From: Actinospica durhamensis
GTDB taxonomy: Bacteria; Actinomycetota; Actinomycetes; Streptomycetales; Catenulisporaceae
Length of the DNA: 40,512 nucleotides
Direction: 5' to 3'
Assembly (NCBI RefSeq): GCF_018139695.1
Contig: NZ_JAGSOG010000049.1
Coordinates: 1-40,512 of the forward strand
The notes below the pieces were generated by a model. It was not told the DNA's origin, searched no databases, and worked only from the letters and a program-made list of their open reading frames with translations. Position 1 is the stretch's first letter, and each line of letters opens with the position of its first letter. Both the position numbers and the translations under genes were made by a program. Below are positions 31,621-39,266 of the stretch, piece by piece.

Positions 31621-33105
31621 ATGTGGGTCGGGTACCGCTCGGTGTTCGGCGTCGACTGGAAGGAGGCAGGGCACGGCGCGCAGATCGGCGCCGACCGCAT
31701 GGCCGCCTGGCTGCGCGCCGAGGGTTTCGAAGAGCCCTTCGACACCGCGCCGGGACGCTACAAGGTCGGCGGCGGAGCCGTGCTCACGGTCACCGAGGGG
31801 GTGGCGCCAGGCCGGTTCAAAGCCGCGAGATATCGGCTTAAAGAGGCCCCCCGGGCCGGTGTGCACTGGTATACCTCGCTGACCTCGGTGTCGCTGTCCC
31901 GAAGGCCGGACAAGGAACTCAAGGAGAGCGGTTACTTTCTGATCGAGGTCAGCGCGCGGGCGGAGGACGGGGTCGGCGCGATCGACGAGCGGGTGCGCAC
32001 CCCGGACCTGACCGGCCTGGTGCTCGACGCGGTCACCGCCTTCGACGGCCCGGCCCGGCTGACCACCTCGCCCCAGGTGCTCGGCGTGCGCGACATCGAC
32101 GAGCTGATCACGGTGCTGTGCGACCCGGGCCGCAGGCTCCCGGCCATCGTCGCGGTGCCGGGGGAGGGGGAGGACCTCGAGCCGTGGCGGGCCCGGTTCA
32201 CCGAGGCCACCCGCTACCTGCCCGGCATCGCCTCGCTCTACCTGCTCGACGAGGAGGCCGGGCGAAAACTCAACGGAGACTTCGAATACCACTGGACCAT
32301 GGCCGCGCTGCGCACCTTCAAGCCCGGGGTGGATCCGGCCAGCCGCGAGGACGCCGAGCGGCACCGGGTGCTCAAGGGCGAGCGGCTCGAGCACGAGATG
32401 GACGCGGTGCAGGCGATCCTGACCCACCGGATCAGGGCCGAGGCCGCCGCCGCGCCCCTGCCGCGCCCGCTCGAGGACGTGGCCGACGTGCTCTACGAGT
32501 CCGGCGAGGCCCAGCGCGCGGACGCGGCCCGGCTGCGCCGCACCTTCGTGGAGATGGGCGTGGAGCTGGTGCGCCCGGCCGCGGACGAGCGCGACGCGCA
32601 CCTCGAGGCCGAGCCGAGCCCGTTCGACCTGCTGGCCGACTCCTTCAGCGACTATCCCAACCTGCTGATCACCGCCGAGGCCGGGCCGATGGGCGTGCTG
32701 GACCGGCACAAGGACGCCACCACCTTCGCCGGCAAGGCCCGCGAGGCCCTGGCCGCGCTGGACTCCTACGCCGCGCAGCGGCGCTCGGGCAACTGGGAGG
32801 GCGGCGGATTCCGGCGCTACTGCGAGGATTCCCGGCACGGCGGCCGGATCTACCCGGCCACCCAGGTCGCCTCGCTCGAGTCCGACACGGTCCGGCAGGA
32901 CCCACGCCTGGCCGAGCAACGCAGATTCCGGGTGCCACGGCTGATCGATCCCTCCGGCTACGCCGAATTCTGGGCCCATGTGAAGATCGGCAACTCGGGG
33001 CAGACGGCTCCACGGCTGCACTACTACGACGACACCTCCGGACCCACCGGAGCTGTCGTCGTCGGCTATATCGGACCGCATCTTCGCAATACCCGATCAA
33101 GCTGA
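31621..33105 (+). CDS. Multidomain protein of unknown function
   Basis: I do not recognise this 494-residue soluble protein. Three blocks can be made out. Residues 1-110 start MWVGYRSVFGVDWKEAGHGA and include a GRYKVGGGAVLTVTEG hairpin and KESGYFLIEVSA. Residues ~145-255 have an alpha/beta character (VRDIDELITVLCDPGRRLPAIVAVP, YLPGIASLYLLDEEAGRKLN) and end ALRTFKPGVDPASREDAERHRVL. Residues ~365-490 hold SYAAQRRSGNWEGGGFRRYCED, YPATQVASLESDTV, WAHVKIGNSG, PRLHYYDDTSG and VGYIGPHL. The second and third blocks remind me of modules in large actinobacterial proteins that I associate with conflict systems, but I cannot name the family. The ATG at 31621 has GAGGGAGGG about 7 nt upstream. The next gene, a methyltransferase, follows after 75 bp. 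Confidence 0.75.
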   Translation: MWVGYRSVFGVDWKEAGHGAQIGADRMAAWLRAEGFEEPFDTAPGRYKVGGGAVLTVTEGVAPGRFKAARYRLKEAPRAGVHWYTSLTSVSLSRRPDKELKESGYFLIEVSARAEDGVGAIDERVRTPDLTGLVLDAVTAFDGPARLTTSPQVLGVRDIDELITVLCDPGRRLPAIVAVPGEGEDLEPWRARFTEATRYLPGIASLYLLDEEAGRKLNGDFEYHWTMAALRTFKPGVDPASREDAERHRVLKGERLEHEMDAVQAILTHRIRAEAAAAPLPRPLEDVADVLYESGEAQRADAARLRRTFVEMGVELVRPAADERDAHLEAEPSPFDLLADSFSDYPNLLITAEAGPMGVLDRHKDATTFAGKAREALAALDSYAAQRRSGNWEGGGFRRYCEDSRHGGRIYPATQVASLESDTVRQDPRLAEQRRFRVPRLIDPSGYAEFWAHVKIGNSGQTAPRLHYYDDTSGPTGAVVVGYIGPHLRNTRSS

Positions 33106-33180
33106 CCTCGGGTACTGTGAACGTCGACCCACAGTGACGGCCCGCGCACGGCGCAGGCGCACTCGACCGAGGCGGACGGC

Positions 33181-34209
33181 ATGACAGCGCAAGCGAACAC
33201 GCACGCGTTCGACGATCCCACGGTTCCGCACCCGGCCCGCCGCTACAACTACTGGCTCGGCGGCCGGGAGAACTACCGGGTCGACCGCGCCTCGGGCGAC
33301 GCGGTGGCCGCCGCCATGCCCACGGTCCGGGTGGGCATCCACGAGAACCGGGCGTTCCTGCGCCGGGCCGTGCGCTTCATGGTCGGCGAGGGGATAAGGC
33401 AGCTGATCGACGTCGGCCCGGGCATCCCGGCGCCGGACTGCTCGCACGAGGTGGCCCAGGCCCTCGCCCCGGAGACCCGGGTGCTCTACGTGGACAACGA
33501 TCCCGTGGTCATCGCCTACTCCCGGGCCCTGCTGCGCAGCGCCGCGCTGCCGCCGGTGGACGAGGACGGGCGGGAGTTCGCGGCCGCGGTGGACCTCGAC
33601 TTCGGGTCGGCGGACGAGGACGAGGAGGCCGAGGCGCACATCGACACCGCCCCCGGCGTCCTCGGCCTCGACGAGCCGGCCGAGATCGACGAGATCGACG
33701 AGATCGAAGTGATCGAAGAGATCGACGAGGTGAACGGCTCCGGCGCGCCCACCGAGACGCGCGGGCTGATCGGGCACGTGCTGGCAGACCTCTGCGAGCC
33801 CGAGCGGATACTGGCCAACGCCGAGCTGCGCACGGTCATCGACTTCTCCCAGCCCGTGGGCCTGCTGATGGTGGCGGTGGCGCACTTCTGCGTCAAGGAC
33901 GAGGAGGTCTTCACCGCGGTCAAGCGGCTGATCGACGTGCTGCCCTCCGGCAGCGTGGTCGCGTTCAGCCACGCCGCCACCGACTACCTCGACCCGCGCA
34001 CCAAGGGCCGGGTGGACGCGGCCAACCGCGACCACCGCTCGCCCTTCGCATTCCGCTACAGCTTCGAGATCGCCCGCTTCGCCGCCGGGCTCGAGATCCT
34101 CGACCCGGGCGTGGTGCCCATCTCGCTGTGGCGGGCCGAGGACGAGGCGCAGCCGCGGCCGAGCGCCGCGGACACCGGCATCGCGGCCTGGGTGGCGCGC
34201 AAACCCTGA
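33181..34209 (+). CDS. S-adenosyl methyltransferase, DUF574 (PF04672) type, with acidic insert
   Basis: This 342-residue protein has the DUF574 signature DPTVPHPARRYNYWLGGRENY (12-32) and a SAM-binding loop QLIDVGPGIPA (74-84). Residues ~123-195 are an insertion, absent from the second copy in this window, with runs such as EIDEIDEIEVIEEIDE and almost no hydrophobic core. The fold then resumes with GHVLADLCEPERIL and continues to PISLWR. The family is very abundant in actinomycetes; targets are unknown. The ATG at 33181 opens the N-terminal tail; GGCGGA precedes it. It may be co-transcribed with the 494-residue protein gene 75 bp upstream, which is a speculative link. Confidence 0.85.
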   Translation: MTAQANTHAFDDPTVPHPARRYNYWLGGRENYRVDRASGDAVAAAMPTVRVGIHENRAFLRRAVRFMVGEGIRQLIDVGPGIPAPDCSHEVAQALAPETRVLYVDNDPVVIAYSRALLRSAALPPVDEDGREFAAAVDLDFGSADEDEEAEAHIDTAPGVLGLDEPAEIDEIDEIEVIEEIDEVNGSGAPTETRGLIGHVLADLCEPERILANAELRTVIDFSQPVGLLMVAVAHFCVKDEEVFTAVKRLIDVLPSGSVVAFSHAATDYLDPRTKGRVDAANRDHRSPFAFRYSFEIARFAAGLEILDPGVVPISLWRAEDEAQPRPSAADTGIAAWVARKP

Positions 34210-34425
34210 CCCGCACGGTGAATCGGCGCGGCGTCAGGCGGCGCCCTGGGTGCGCCCTGAGCGCCTCACGGACGCCGGGCGGCGTTGGGAGATCAGGGAA
34301 CGCGCGTGCGGGGGCTCAGGCGGCCTGTGCGGCCGTCGGCCCCGCGGGGGTACGCCGTTCGGGTCACGCCTCGGTCGTGTCTGCAAAGGTTCGCCGGGGC
34401 CGCGACGCCCCTTTGAAGACACTCC

Positions 34426-35037
34426 CTAGGCGGACGGCGGAAGCTGGTTCCACGCCGTCAGCACGCGCACGTCGTGCTCGAAGCCGAGGCGGGAGACCGA
34501 GGCGGTGTCCAGCTTCAGCCGGCTGCCGTGTTCCGGCGGCTGCTCGATCCAGCGCGCGGCGAGCACCCGCAGCAGGTGGCCGTGCGCGACCAGGACGACG
34601 TCGCCGTCCGGCGCGTCGCCGGTCACCAGCGGCAGCACCCGGGCGATGACGCGGTCACAGCGCTCGCCCACCTGCTCCACCGACTCGCCGGGGAAGCCCG
34701 CGGGACCGCCGGGGATCACCCCGTCACGCCACAGGAACCAGCAGGGGCGCTGCGCCTGGATGTGGGCCGAGGTCACGCCCTCGTAGCCGCCGTAATCCCA
34801 CTCCCACAGGTCCGGGTCGGTGCCGTCGGCGTCCAGGCCGGCGAGTTTGGCGGTGTCCACGGCCCGCTGCGCCGGGCTGGTCCAGCAGGCCGCGATGGTG
34901 CGTCCGGCCAGCAGCGCGGCCGCGGCGACGGCCTGCCTGCGCCCCTCGTCGGTCAGCGGGAGGTCGGTGCGCCCGGTGTGCCGCCCGTCCCTGGACCACG
35001 CGGTCTCGCCGTGGCGCAGCAGGATGATCTCGCCCAT
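34426..35037 (-). CDS. Histidine phosphatase family protein (phosphoglycerate-mutase-like)
   Basis: This 203-residue enzyme has the phosphohistidine motif LLRHGETAWS, with H10 of RHG as nucleophile, then RTDLPLTDEGRRQA, LWEWDYGGYEG and VVLVAHGHLLRVLAARW, whose histidine completes the active site. The family includes sugar phosphatases, alpha-ribazole phosphatase and cofactor-dependent mutases; the substrate cannot be assigned. The ATG at 35037 is favoured by GGTGG upstream; a GTG at 35046 is in frame. It is divergent from the small methyltransferase gene at 35121. Confidence 0.88.
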   Translation of the reverse strand: MGEIILLRHGETAWSRDGRHTGRTDLPLTDEGRRQAVAAAALLAGRTIAACWTSPAQRAVDTAKLAGLDADGTDPDLWEWDYGGYEGVTSAHIQAQRPCWFLWRDGVIPGGPAGFPGESVEQVGERCDRVIARVLPLVTGDAPDGDVVLVAHGHLLRVLAARWIEQPPEHGSRLKLDTASVSRLGFEHDVRVLTAWNQLPPSA

Positions 35038-35051
35038 GTCTGCCACCGTAG

Positions 35052-35780
<729 letters not shown>

Positions 35781-35851
35781 GCGGCTGAGCCTGAGCGGCG
35801 AGCGGCTGAACGACTGGGCGGTTGGGTGGCCGAACTGCCGAACAGCGGATC

Positions 35852-36748
35852 TCAGACCTTGATCACGCCGCCGAGGGTCGCGGCCCGGTCGGCCATCTCC
35901 GGGCCGGGGCCGTCGTCGAAGTCCTTCTCCTCCGGCGGGATGTCGTCCCGGCGCCAGAGCGGCAGCTGCACCATGCCGGGGTAGATCATGTCGTAGCCGG
36001 CCACGACGGACTCGATCTGCCCCAGCGAACGCGGCGTCAGCTCGATCCGCTCCTGGGCCATGATCAGGTCCACCGCCTCGTCGATGTCGTTCTGGCCGAC
36101 CTCCTCGACGTGCTGGAACGCGATCATGCTGCCCTTGGGCACCCACGCGACCACCTCGGCCAGCGCCGCGCGCGTCTGGTCCAGGTCCCTGATGTAGTCG
36201 AGCATGCCCAGCAGCAGCACGCCGATCGGCCGGTTCAGGTCCAGGTGCGTGGTGACCAGCGGGTCGGCCAGCACCAGCTGCGGCTTGCGGAAGTTGCCCT
36301 CCACCACGGTCACGTCGCTGTCCGGCCGGCCGACCAGCAGCGCCCGGGCGTGGGCCAGGGTGATCGGGTCGTCGGCCACGTAGACGAAGCGGCAGTTCGG
36401 CTGCACCGTGCGGGCGACCTGGTCGTGGCTGTTGGCGATCGAGATCGCCGTGCCCAGCTGCAGGAACTGGGTGATGCCGGACCCCGCGATGTAGCGCACC
36501 ACCCGGCGGTTGAAGGCCTCGACCGCGCGGGCGCTGATCACCGCGTCCGGCCGGGCGCGCAGCAGCACCTCGACCGCGTCCCGGTCGGCCTGGTAGTTGT
36601 CCTTGCCGCCGATGAGGTAGTTGTACATACGGAAGGGGTGGGGCACGGTCGGATCGATGACCGGCGGGTCCCAGTCTCCACCCAGGGACTCGGTCCAGTC
36701 GGTGCCAGGCCCGAGCTGGAGCTCCGGTGCGTCGTCGTGTCCGGACAT
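35852..36748 (-). CDS. S-adenosyl methyltransferase, DUF574 (PF04672) type
   Basis: This 298-residue protein is the second DUF574-type gene in the window. It has the signature DPTVPHPFRMYNYLIGGKDNY (about 32-52), then RRVVRYIAGSGITQFLQLGTAIS, VYVADDPITLAHARALLVG and GVLLLGMLDYIRD. The usual GxGxP-like loop is altered to LGTAIS. It lacks the acidic insert of the other copy. The ATG at 36748 has GGGAGG about 5 nt upstream; the longer frame beyond it is not supported. The C-terminal end is DRAATLGGVIKV. The biological target is unknown; actinomycete genomes hold dozens of these genes. Confidence 0.87.
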   Translation of the reverse strand: MSGHDDAPELQLGPGTDWTESLGGDWDPPVIDPTVPHPFRMYNYLIGGKDNYQADRDAVEVLLRARPDAVISARAVEAFNRRVVRYIAGSGITQFLQLGTAISIANSHDQVARTVQPNCRFVYVADDPITLAHARALLVGRPDSDVTVVEGNFRKPQLVLADPLVTTHLDLNRPIGVLLLGMLDYIRDLDQTRAALAEVVAWVPKGSMIAFQHVEEVGQNDIDEAVDLIMAQERIELTPRSLGQIESVVAGYDMIYPGMVQLPLWRRDDIPPEEKDFDDGPGPEMADRAATLGGVIKV

Positions 36749-36932
36749 CCCGTCCTCCCGATTCCGGGCGGAGCCGGGCGATTCGCCGGCTGCGCCATGG
36801 CCGTCATGATAGGTCGTCAAACGGCCCGAGGGAACGGTTCTTCCGAGCCTTTGCCACCTTGCTACCCACCTGTTTGCGCACGCTGATACGGCTGTGGCCA
36901 CCGCTGCGTACGTGGTCCGGGCATGCGGCAGC

Positions 36933-36971
36933 GGCCTGCCCCGCTCCGGCGGTCCAGGAGCGGGGCAGGCC
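36933..36971 (-). terminator. Strong bidirectional stem-loop terminator
   Basis: Two 15-base arms pair perfectly (36933-36947 with 36957-36971; the core is GCCTGCCCCGCTCC) around a 9-nt loop. It lies just beyond the stop of the minus-strand DUF397 gene and upstream of the DUF574 gene. No T-run. Confidence 0.85.
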
Positions 36972-37006
36972 TGTCTCGGGGTGGCGATCAGCCGTGGCGC
37001 GGGCGC

Positions 37007-37243
37007 CTAGGCCAGATCGTCGAACTCGCCGTCCTTGACGCCGGCGAGCATCGCCTGGATCTCGGCCCTGGTGTAGACCAGGGCAGGACCCGAGGCGTCA
37101 CGGGAGTTGCGCACGGCCACACTGCCGTCGGGCAGCGCGGCGAATTCGACACAGTTGCCCTGGGAGTTGCTGTAGCTGCTCTTGCGCCAGGCGGCGCCGG
37201 CGAGCTCGGTCGCCGCGATCCCGTTACGGGGGGTGCTGGACAT
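37007..37243 (-). CDS. DUF397 domain protein
   Basis: This is a 78-residue protein of a Streptomyces-type regulatory family. The family core is visible: AAWRKSSYSNSQGNCVEFAAL, followed by VAVRNSRDASGPALVYTRAEIQAMLAGVKDGEFD. In Streptomyces these small proteins accompany an XRE-Scr1 regulator and often an anti-sigma-like ATPase (the whiJ and abaA loci, from memory) and are thought to antagonise the regulator. The same trio occurs here. The ATG at 37243 has GAGGAG about 8 nt upstream; the longer frame beyond it lacks support. A GATGCANNTGCATC palindrome lies 78 bp upstream, shared with the promoter region of its partners. Confidence 0.92.
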   Translation of the reverse strand: MSSTPRNGIAATELAGAAWRKSSYSNSQGNCVEFAALPDGSVAVRNSRDASGPALVYTRAEIQAMLAGVKDGEFDDLA

Positions 37244-37610
37244 CGCTGCTCTCCTCATGGATCTTCCGGATCTTCGAGTGCTGTTTCCCTGCTCTTCGAC
37301 CATAGCGCCGATTCCCTTGCCGATGCACGTGCATCTGCCAAAGAAAGTGCATTTTCACGGAGTCGCGGGGGCGCTCGATCGGCGCTCGGGGCGCGCGTAC
37401 ACGCGCCCGGGGTTGCATATTGGATAATGCATGCGGCGAAGTGCGGACACGCCGAAGCGCGGCCTCGGCGAAAGCCGGCCGCGTTATCTGTGTACTGATG
37501 AAGAATGTGAATGGAGTGAAGGGCGGGAACGCCACGACGCCGTCGGGCGCCGGGGTGCGGCGCCGAAGAAGGCGGAGTTCGGCGACACGCCAGGGTGGCG
37601 CCAGGTGGCG
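37244..37610. other. Promoter region of the DUF397 gene and end of the ATPase transcript
   Basis: Besides the palindrome at 37322-37335, there is a GGGCGCG/CGCGCCC stem-loop at 37389-37408 that may end the ATPase transcript from the right, and a looser TGCAT/ATGCA repeat at 37414-37431. The stretch is less GC-rich than average around 37310-37350 and 37413-37435, as expected for promoters. No gene is convincing. Confidence 0.5.
37322..37335. promoter_or_regulatory. Palindromic operator candidate, copy 1 (DUF397 promoter)
   Basis: GATGCACGTGCATC is a perfect 14-bp palindrome. Thirteen of 14 bases match the second copy at 38209-38222 in the divergent ATPase/XRE promoter region. It lies 78 bp upstream of the DUF397 start. 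Confidence 0.6.
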
Positions 37611-38063
37611 TTATGTGGCGCGTACGAGGAATCGGGCCCAGACCGCCTTACCGTCGGGCAGGTCCTCCCAGTCCCAGGCGCTGGCCAGCGCCTCCACCAG
37701 GATCAGGCCGCGGCCGGACTCGGCGTTGTGGTCGGCCTGCTCCGGCAGCGGCGGCAGCGGGCTCGAATCCACGACCCGGCAGGTCAGCGCGCCGGAAGAG
37801 CACTCCAGCTCCAGCAGCACCGGCTGGAGCGCGCCGTCCGCGCCGCAGCCGGTGTGCAGCAGCGCGTTGGTGACCAGTTCGGACACGACCAGGTCGACGT
37901 CCTCGGTGAGCGCGTGCAGGTCCCAGGAGGTCAGCACGGTTCTGGCCGCACGCCGCGCCTTGCCGGCGGACTCGGGGACCGGGTCGAACCGGAACATCGC
38001 GGTGCGCACGGTATCGGCCGGGTCGGTAGCACCGCAGGTGTCTGCGGAGGTCGCGAGCGCCAT
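37611..38063 (-). CDS. Anti-sigma-factor-like ATP-binding protein (RsbW/HATPase_c family)
   Basis: This 150-residue protein has the GHKL ATPase fold. The N box is DLVVSELVTNALLHTG with N66, the G1-type motif is CRVVDSSP and the G2 box is SGRGLILVEALASAWDW. It has no histidine-kinase dimerisation domain, as in RsbW- and SpoIIAB-like proteins that bind a sigma factor or its antagonist. In Streptomyces such ATPases are encoded with DUF397 and XRE-Scr1 genes. The start is placed at the ATG at 38063, though the ribosome binding site is weak; an ATG at 37997 would leave a shorter N-terminus. It is divergent from the XRE gene. Confidence 0.85.
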   Translation of the reverse strand: MALATSADTCGATDPADTVRTAMFRFDPVPESAGKARRAARTVLTSWDLHALTEDVDLVVSELVTNALLHTGCGADGALQPVLLELECSSGALTCRVVDSSPLPPLPEQADHNAESGRGLILVEALASAWDWEDLPDGKAVWARFLVRAT

Positions 38064-38180
38064 GTGGGCATCCGTGGGGAGTGGAGGGACGTGAATCCGA
38101 ACCTGTACGTGATCTCGGTGCACAGCGCGGGTCGTACGCGTACGCTCGGTCTCGGCGCGATCGTCCGGTGTTGCAAGGGT

Positions 38181-38223
38181 CGATGCACTTGCCGATGGTT
38201 CGCGTGCCGATGCACTTGCATCG
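38181..38223. promoter_or_regulatory. Palindromic operator candidate, copy 2, with an extra half site
   Basis: CGATGCACTTGCATCG at 38208-38223 is a palindrome with 7-base arms. The left half, CGATGCACTTGC, is repeated exactly 27 bp upstream at 38181-38192. The pair lies between the divergent ATPase (start 38063) and XRE (start 38337) genes and could control both. The core differs by one base from copy 1 in the DUF397 promoter. Confidence 0.6.
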
Positions 38224-38336
38224 TAGCGCCGAAGCGACGGTCTGTACGGCATCTTCGGCAAAGGCTCTTCAAATCGCCGTGACCAGGTGGCAGACTTGCC
38301 GTCACGGACAGCGAGGGCGGGAATTCGGGAGTGCGG

Positions 38337-39200
38337 ATGGACGGCGAGGGAGACAACTCCACCGTGCGCCGTATCCTGCTGGGCACGGTGCTGCGCAAAT
38401 TGCGGCTGAAGAAGCAGATCTCCGCCAAGGAGGCCGGCTACCACATCCGCGGCACCGAGTCGAAGATCAGCCGGATGGAGACCGGGAAGGTCTCGTTCAA
38501 GGAGCGCGACGTCGCGGATCTGCTGACCCTGTACGGGGTGAGCGACTCCAGTGAGCGCGAGCAGATCCTCAACCTGGTCAACGAGGCCAACACGCTCGGC
38601 TGGTGGCACACCTTCAACGAGTCGCTGCCCAGCTGGTTCGAGGCCTTCGTCGGCCTGGAGACCGCGGCCTCGATCGTGCGCACCTACGAGGTGCAGTACA
38701 TCCCCGGACTGCTGCAGTGCCGCGAGTACGCGCGGGCCGTGATCGGCAGCAACCGCAGCCTCAGCCGGGAGGAGGTCGAGCGCCGGGTCGAGGTGCGCAT
38801 CCGCCGTCAGGAGATACTCGACCGTCCCGGCGCGCCGGTGTTCTGGACCGTGCTGGACGAGGCCGCGCTGCGCCGCCCCATCGGCGGCGCGAACTCGATG
38901 CAGCCCCAGCTCGAGTACCTGATCGAGCAGACCCAGCGGGCGAACGTCACCATCCAGCTGCTGCCCTTCTCCGTCGGCGCGCACGCGGCCGAGGGCGGCG
39001 CCTTCGTGCTGCTGCGCTTCGCCGAACCCGAACTCGCCGACCTGGTCTACCTCGAGCACCTGACCGGGGCCCAGTACCTGGACCGGCCGGAGGACGTGGA
39101 GCAGTACTCCCGGGTGATGGACCGCATCTCGGTCGACGCGCTGACCCCCGAGGACACGCTGCGCGCGCTCAAGCACTTCGCGATGGTCGCGCGCCGCTAG
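38337..39200 (+). CDS. XRE-family regulator with Scr1/DUF5753 C-terminal domain
   Basis: This is a 287-residue protein. The HTH lies in residues 12-68 (LGTVLRKLRLKKQISAKEAGYHIRG, then ESKISRMETGK). The remainder is the DUF5753 effector-type domain: TYEVQYIPGLLQCREYARAVI, EERVEVRIRRQEIL-like segments, VLDEAALRRPIGG, QLEYLIEQTQRANVTIQLLPFSVGAHAAEGGAFVLLRF and VYLEHLTGAQYLDRPEDV. Such proteins regulate development and secondary metabolism in Streptomyces and act with DUF397 partners. The ATG at 38337 has GGGAG 5 nt upstream; a GTG at 38331 is in frame. The stop codon is TAG: the first two bases are TA of the insertion target and the G is the first base of the IS, so the native stop was probably TAA. 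Confidence 0.93.
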   Translation: MDGEGDNSTVRRILLGTVLRKLRLKKQISAKEAGYHIRGTESKISRMETGKVSFKERDVADLLTLYGVSDSSEREQILNLVNEANTLGWWHTFNESLPSWFEAFVGLETAASIVRTYEVQYIPGLLQCREYARAVIGSNRSLSREEVERRVEVRIRRQEILDRPGAPVFWTVLDEAALRRPIGGANSMQPQLEYLIEQTQRANVTIQLLPFSVGAHAAEGGAFVLLRFAEPELADLVYLEHLTGAQYLDRPEDVEQYSRVMDRISVDALTPEDTLRALKHFAMVARR

Positions 39201-39217
39201 AAGTCCGATGAAGATCT
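39200..39217. repeat. IS left terminal inverted repeat
   Basis: An 18-bp terminal repeat starting GAAGTCCGATG. The first base is also the last base of the XRE stop codon. Exact inverted match to 40369-40386. Confidence 0.9.
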
Positions 39218-39231
39218 TCGTGGTCTGATGT

Positions 39232-39256
39232 GGCGGGTCGGCGTAGCCGGCCCGCC
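39232..39256. terminator. Stem-loop inside the IS end, likely terminator
   Basis: GGCGGGTCGGC and GCCGGCCCGCC pair over 11 bp with one G-T pair and a GTA loop; one or two flanking bases extend it. It follows the transposase stop codon on the minus strand and would also stop XRE transcripts entering the IS on the plus strand. Confidence 0.7.
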
Positions 39257-39266
39257 ACTGGCCTGT

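Noticed and set aside
38064-39176. Long minus-strand extension of the ATPase frame across the XRE gene.
   Set aside because: It is a shadow of the XRE gene, with no domain of its own.
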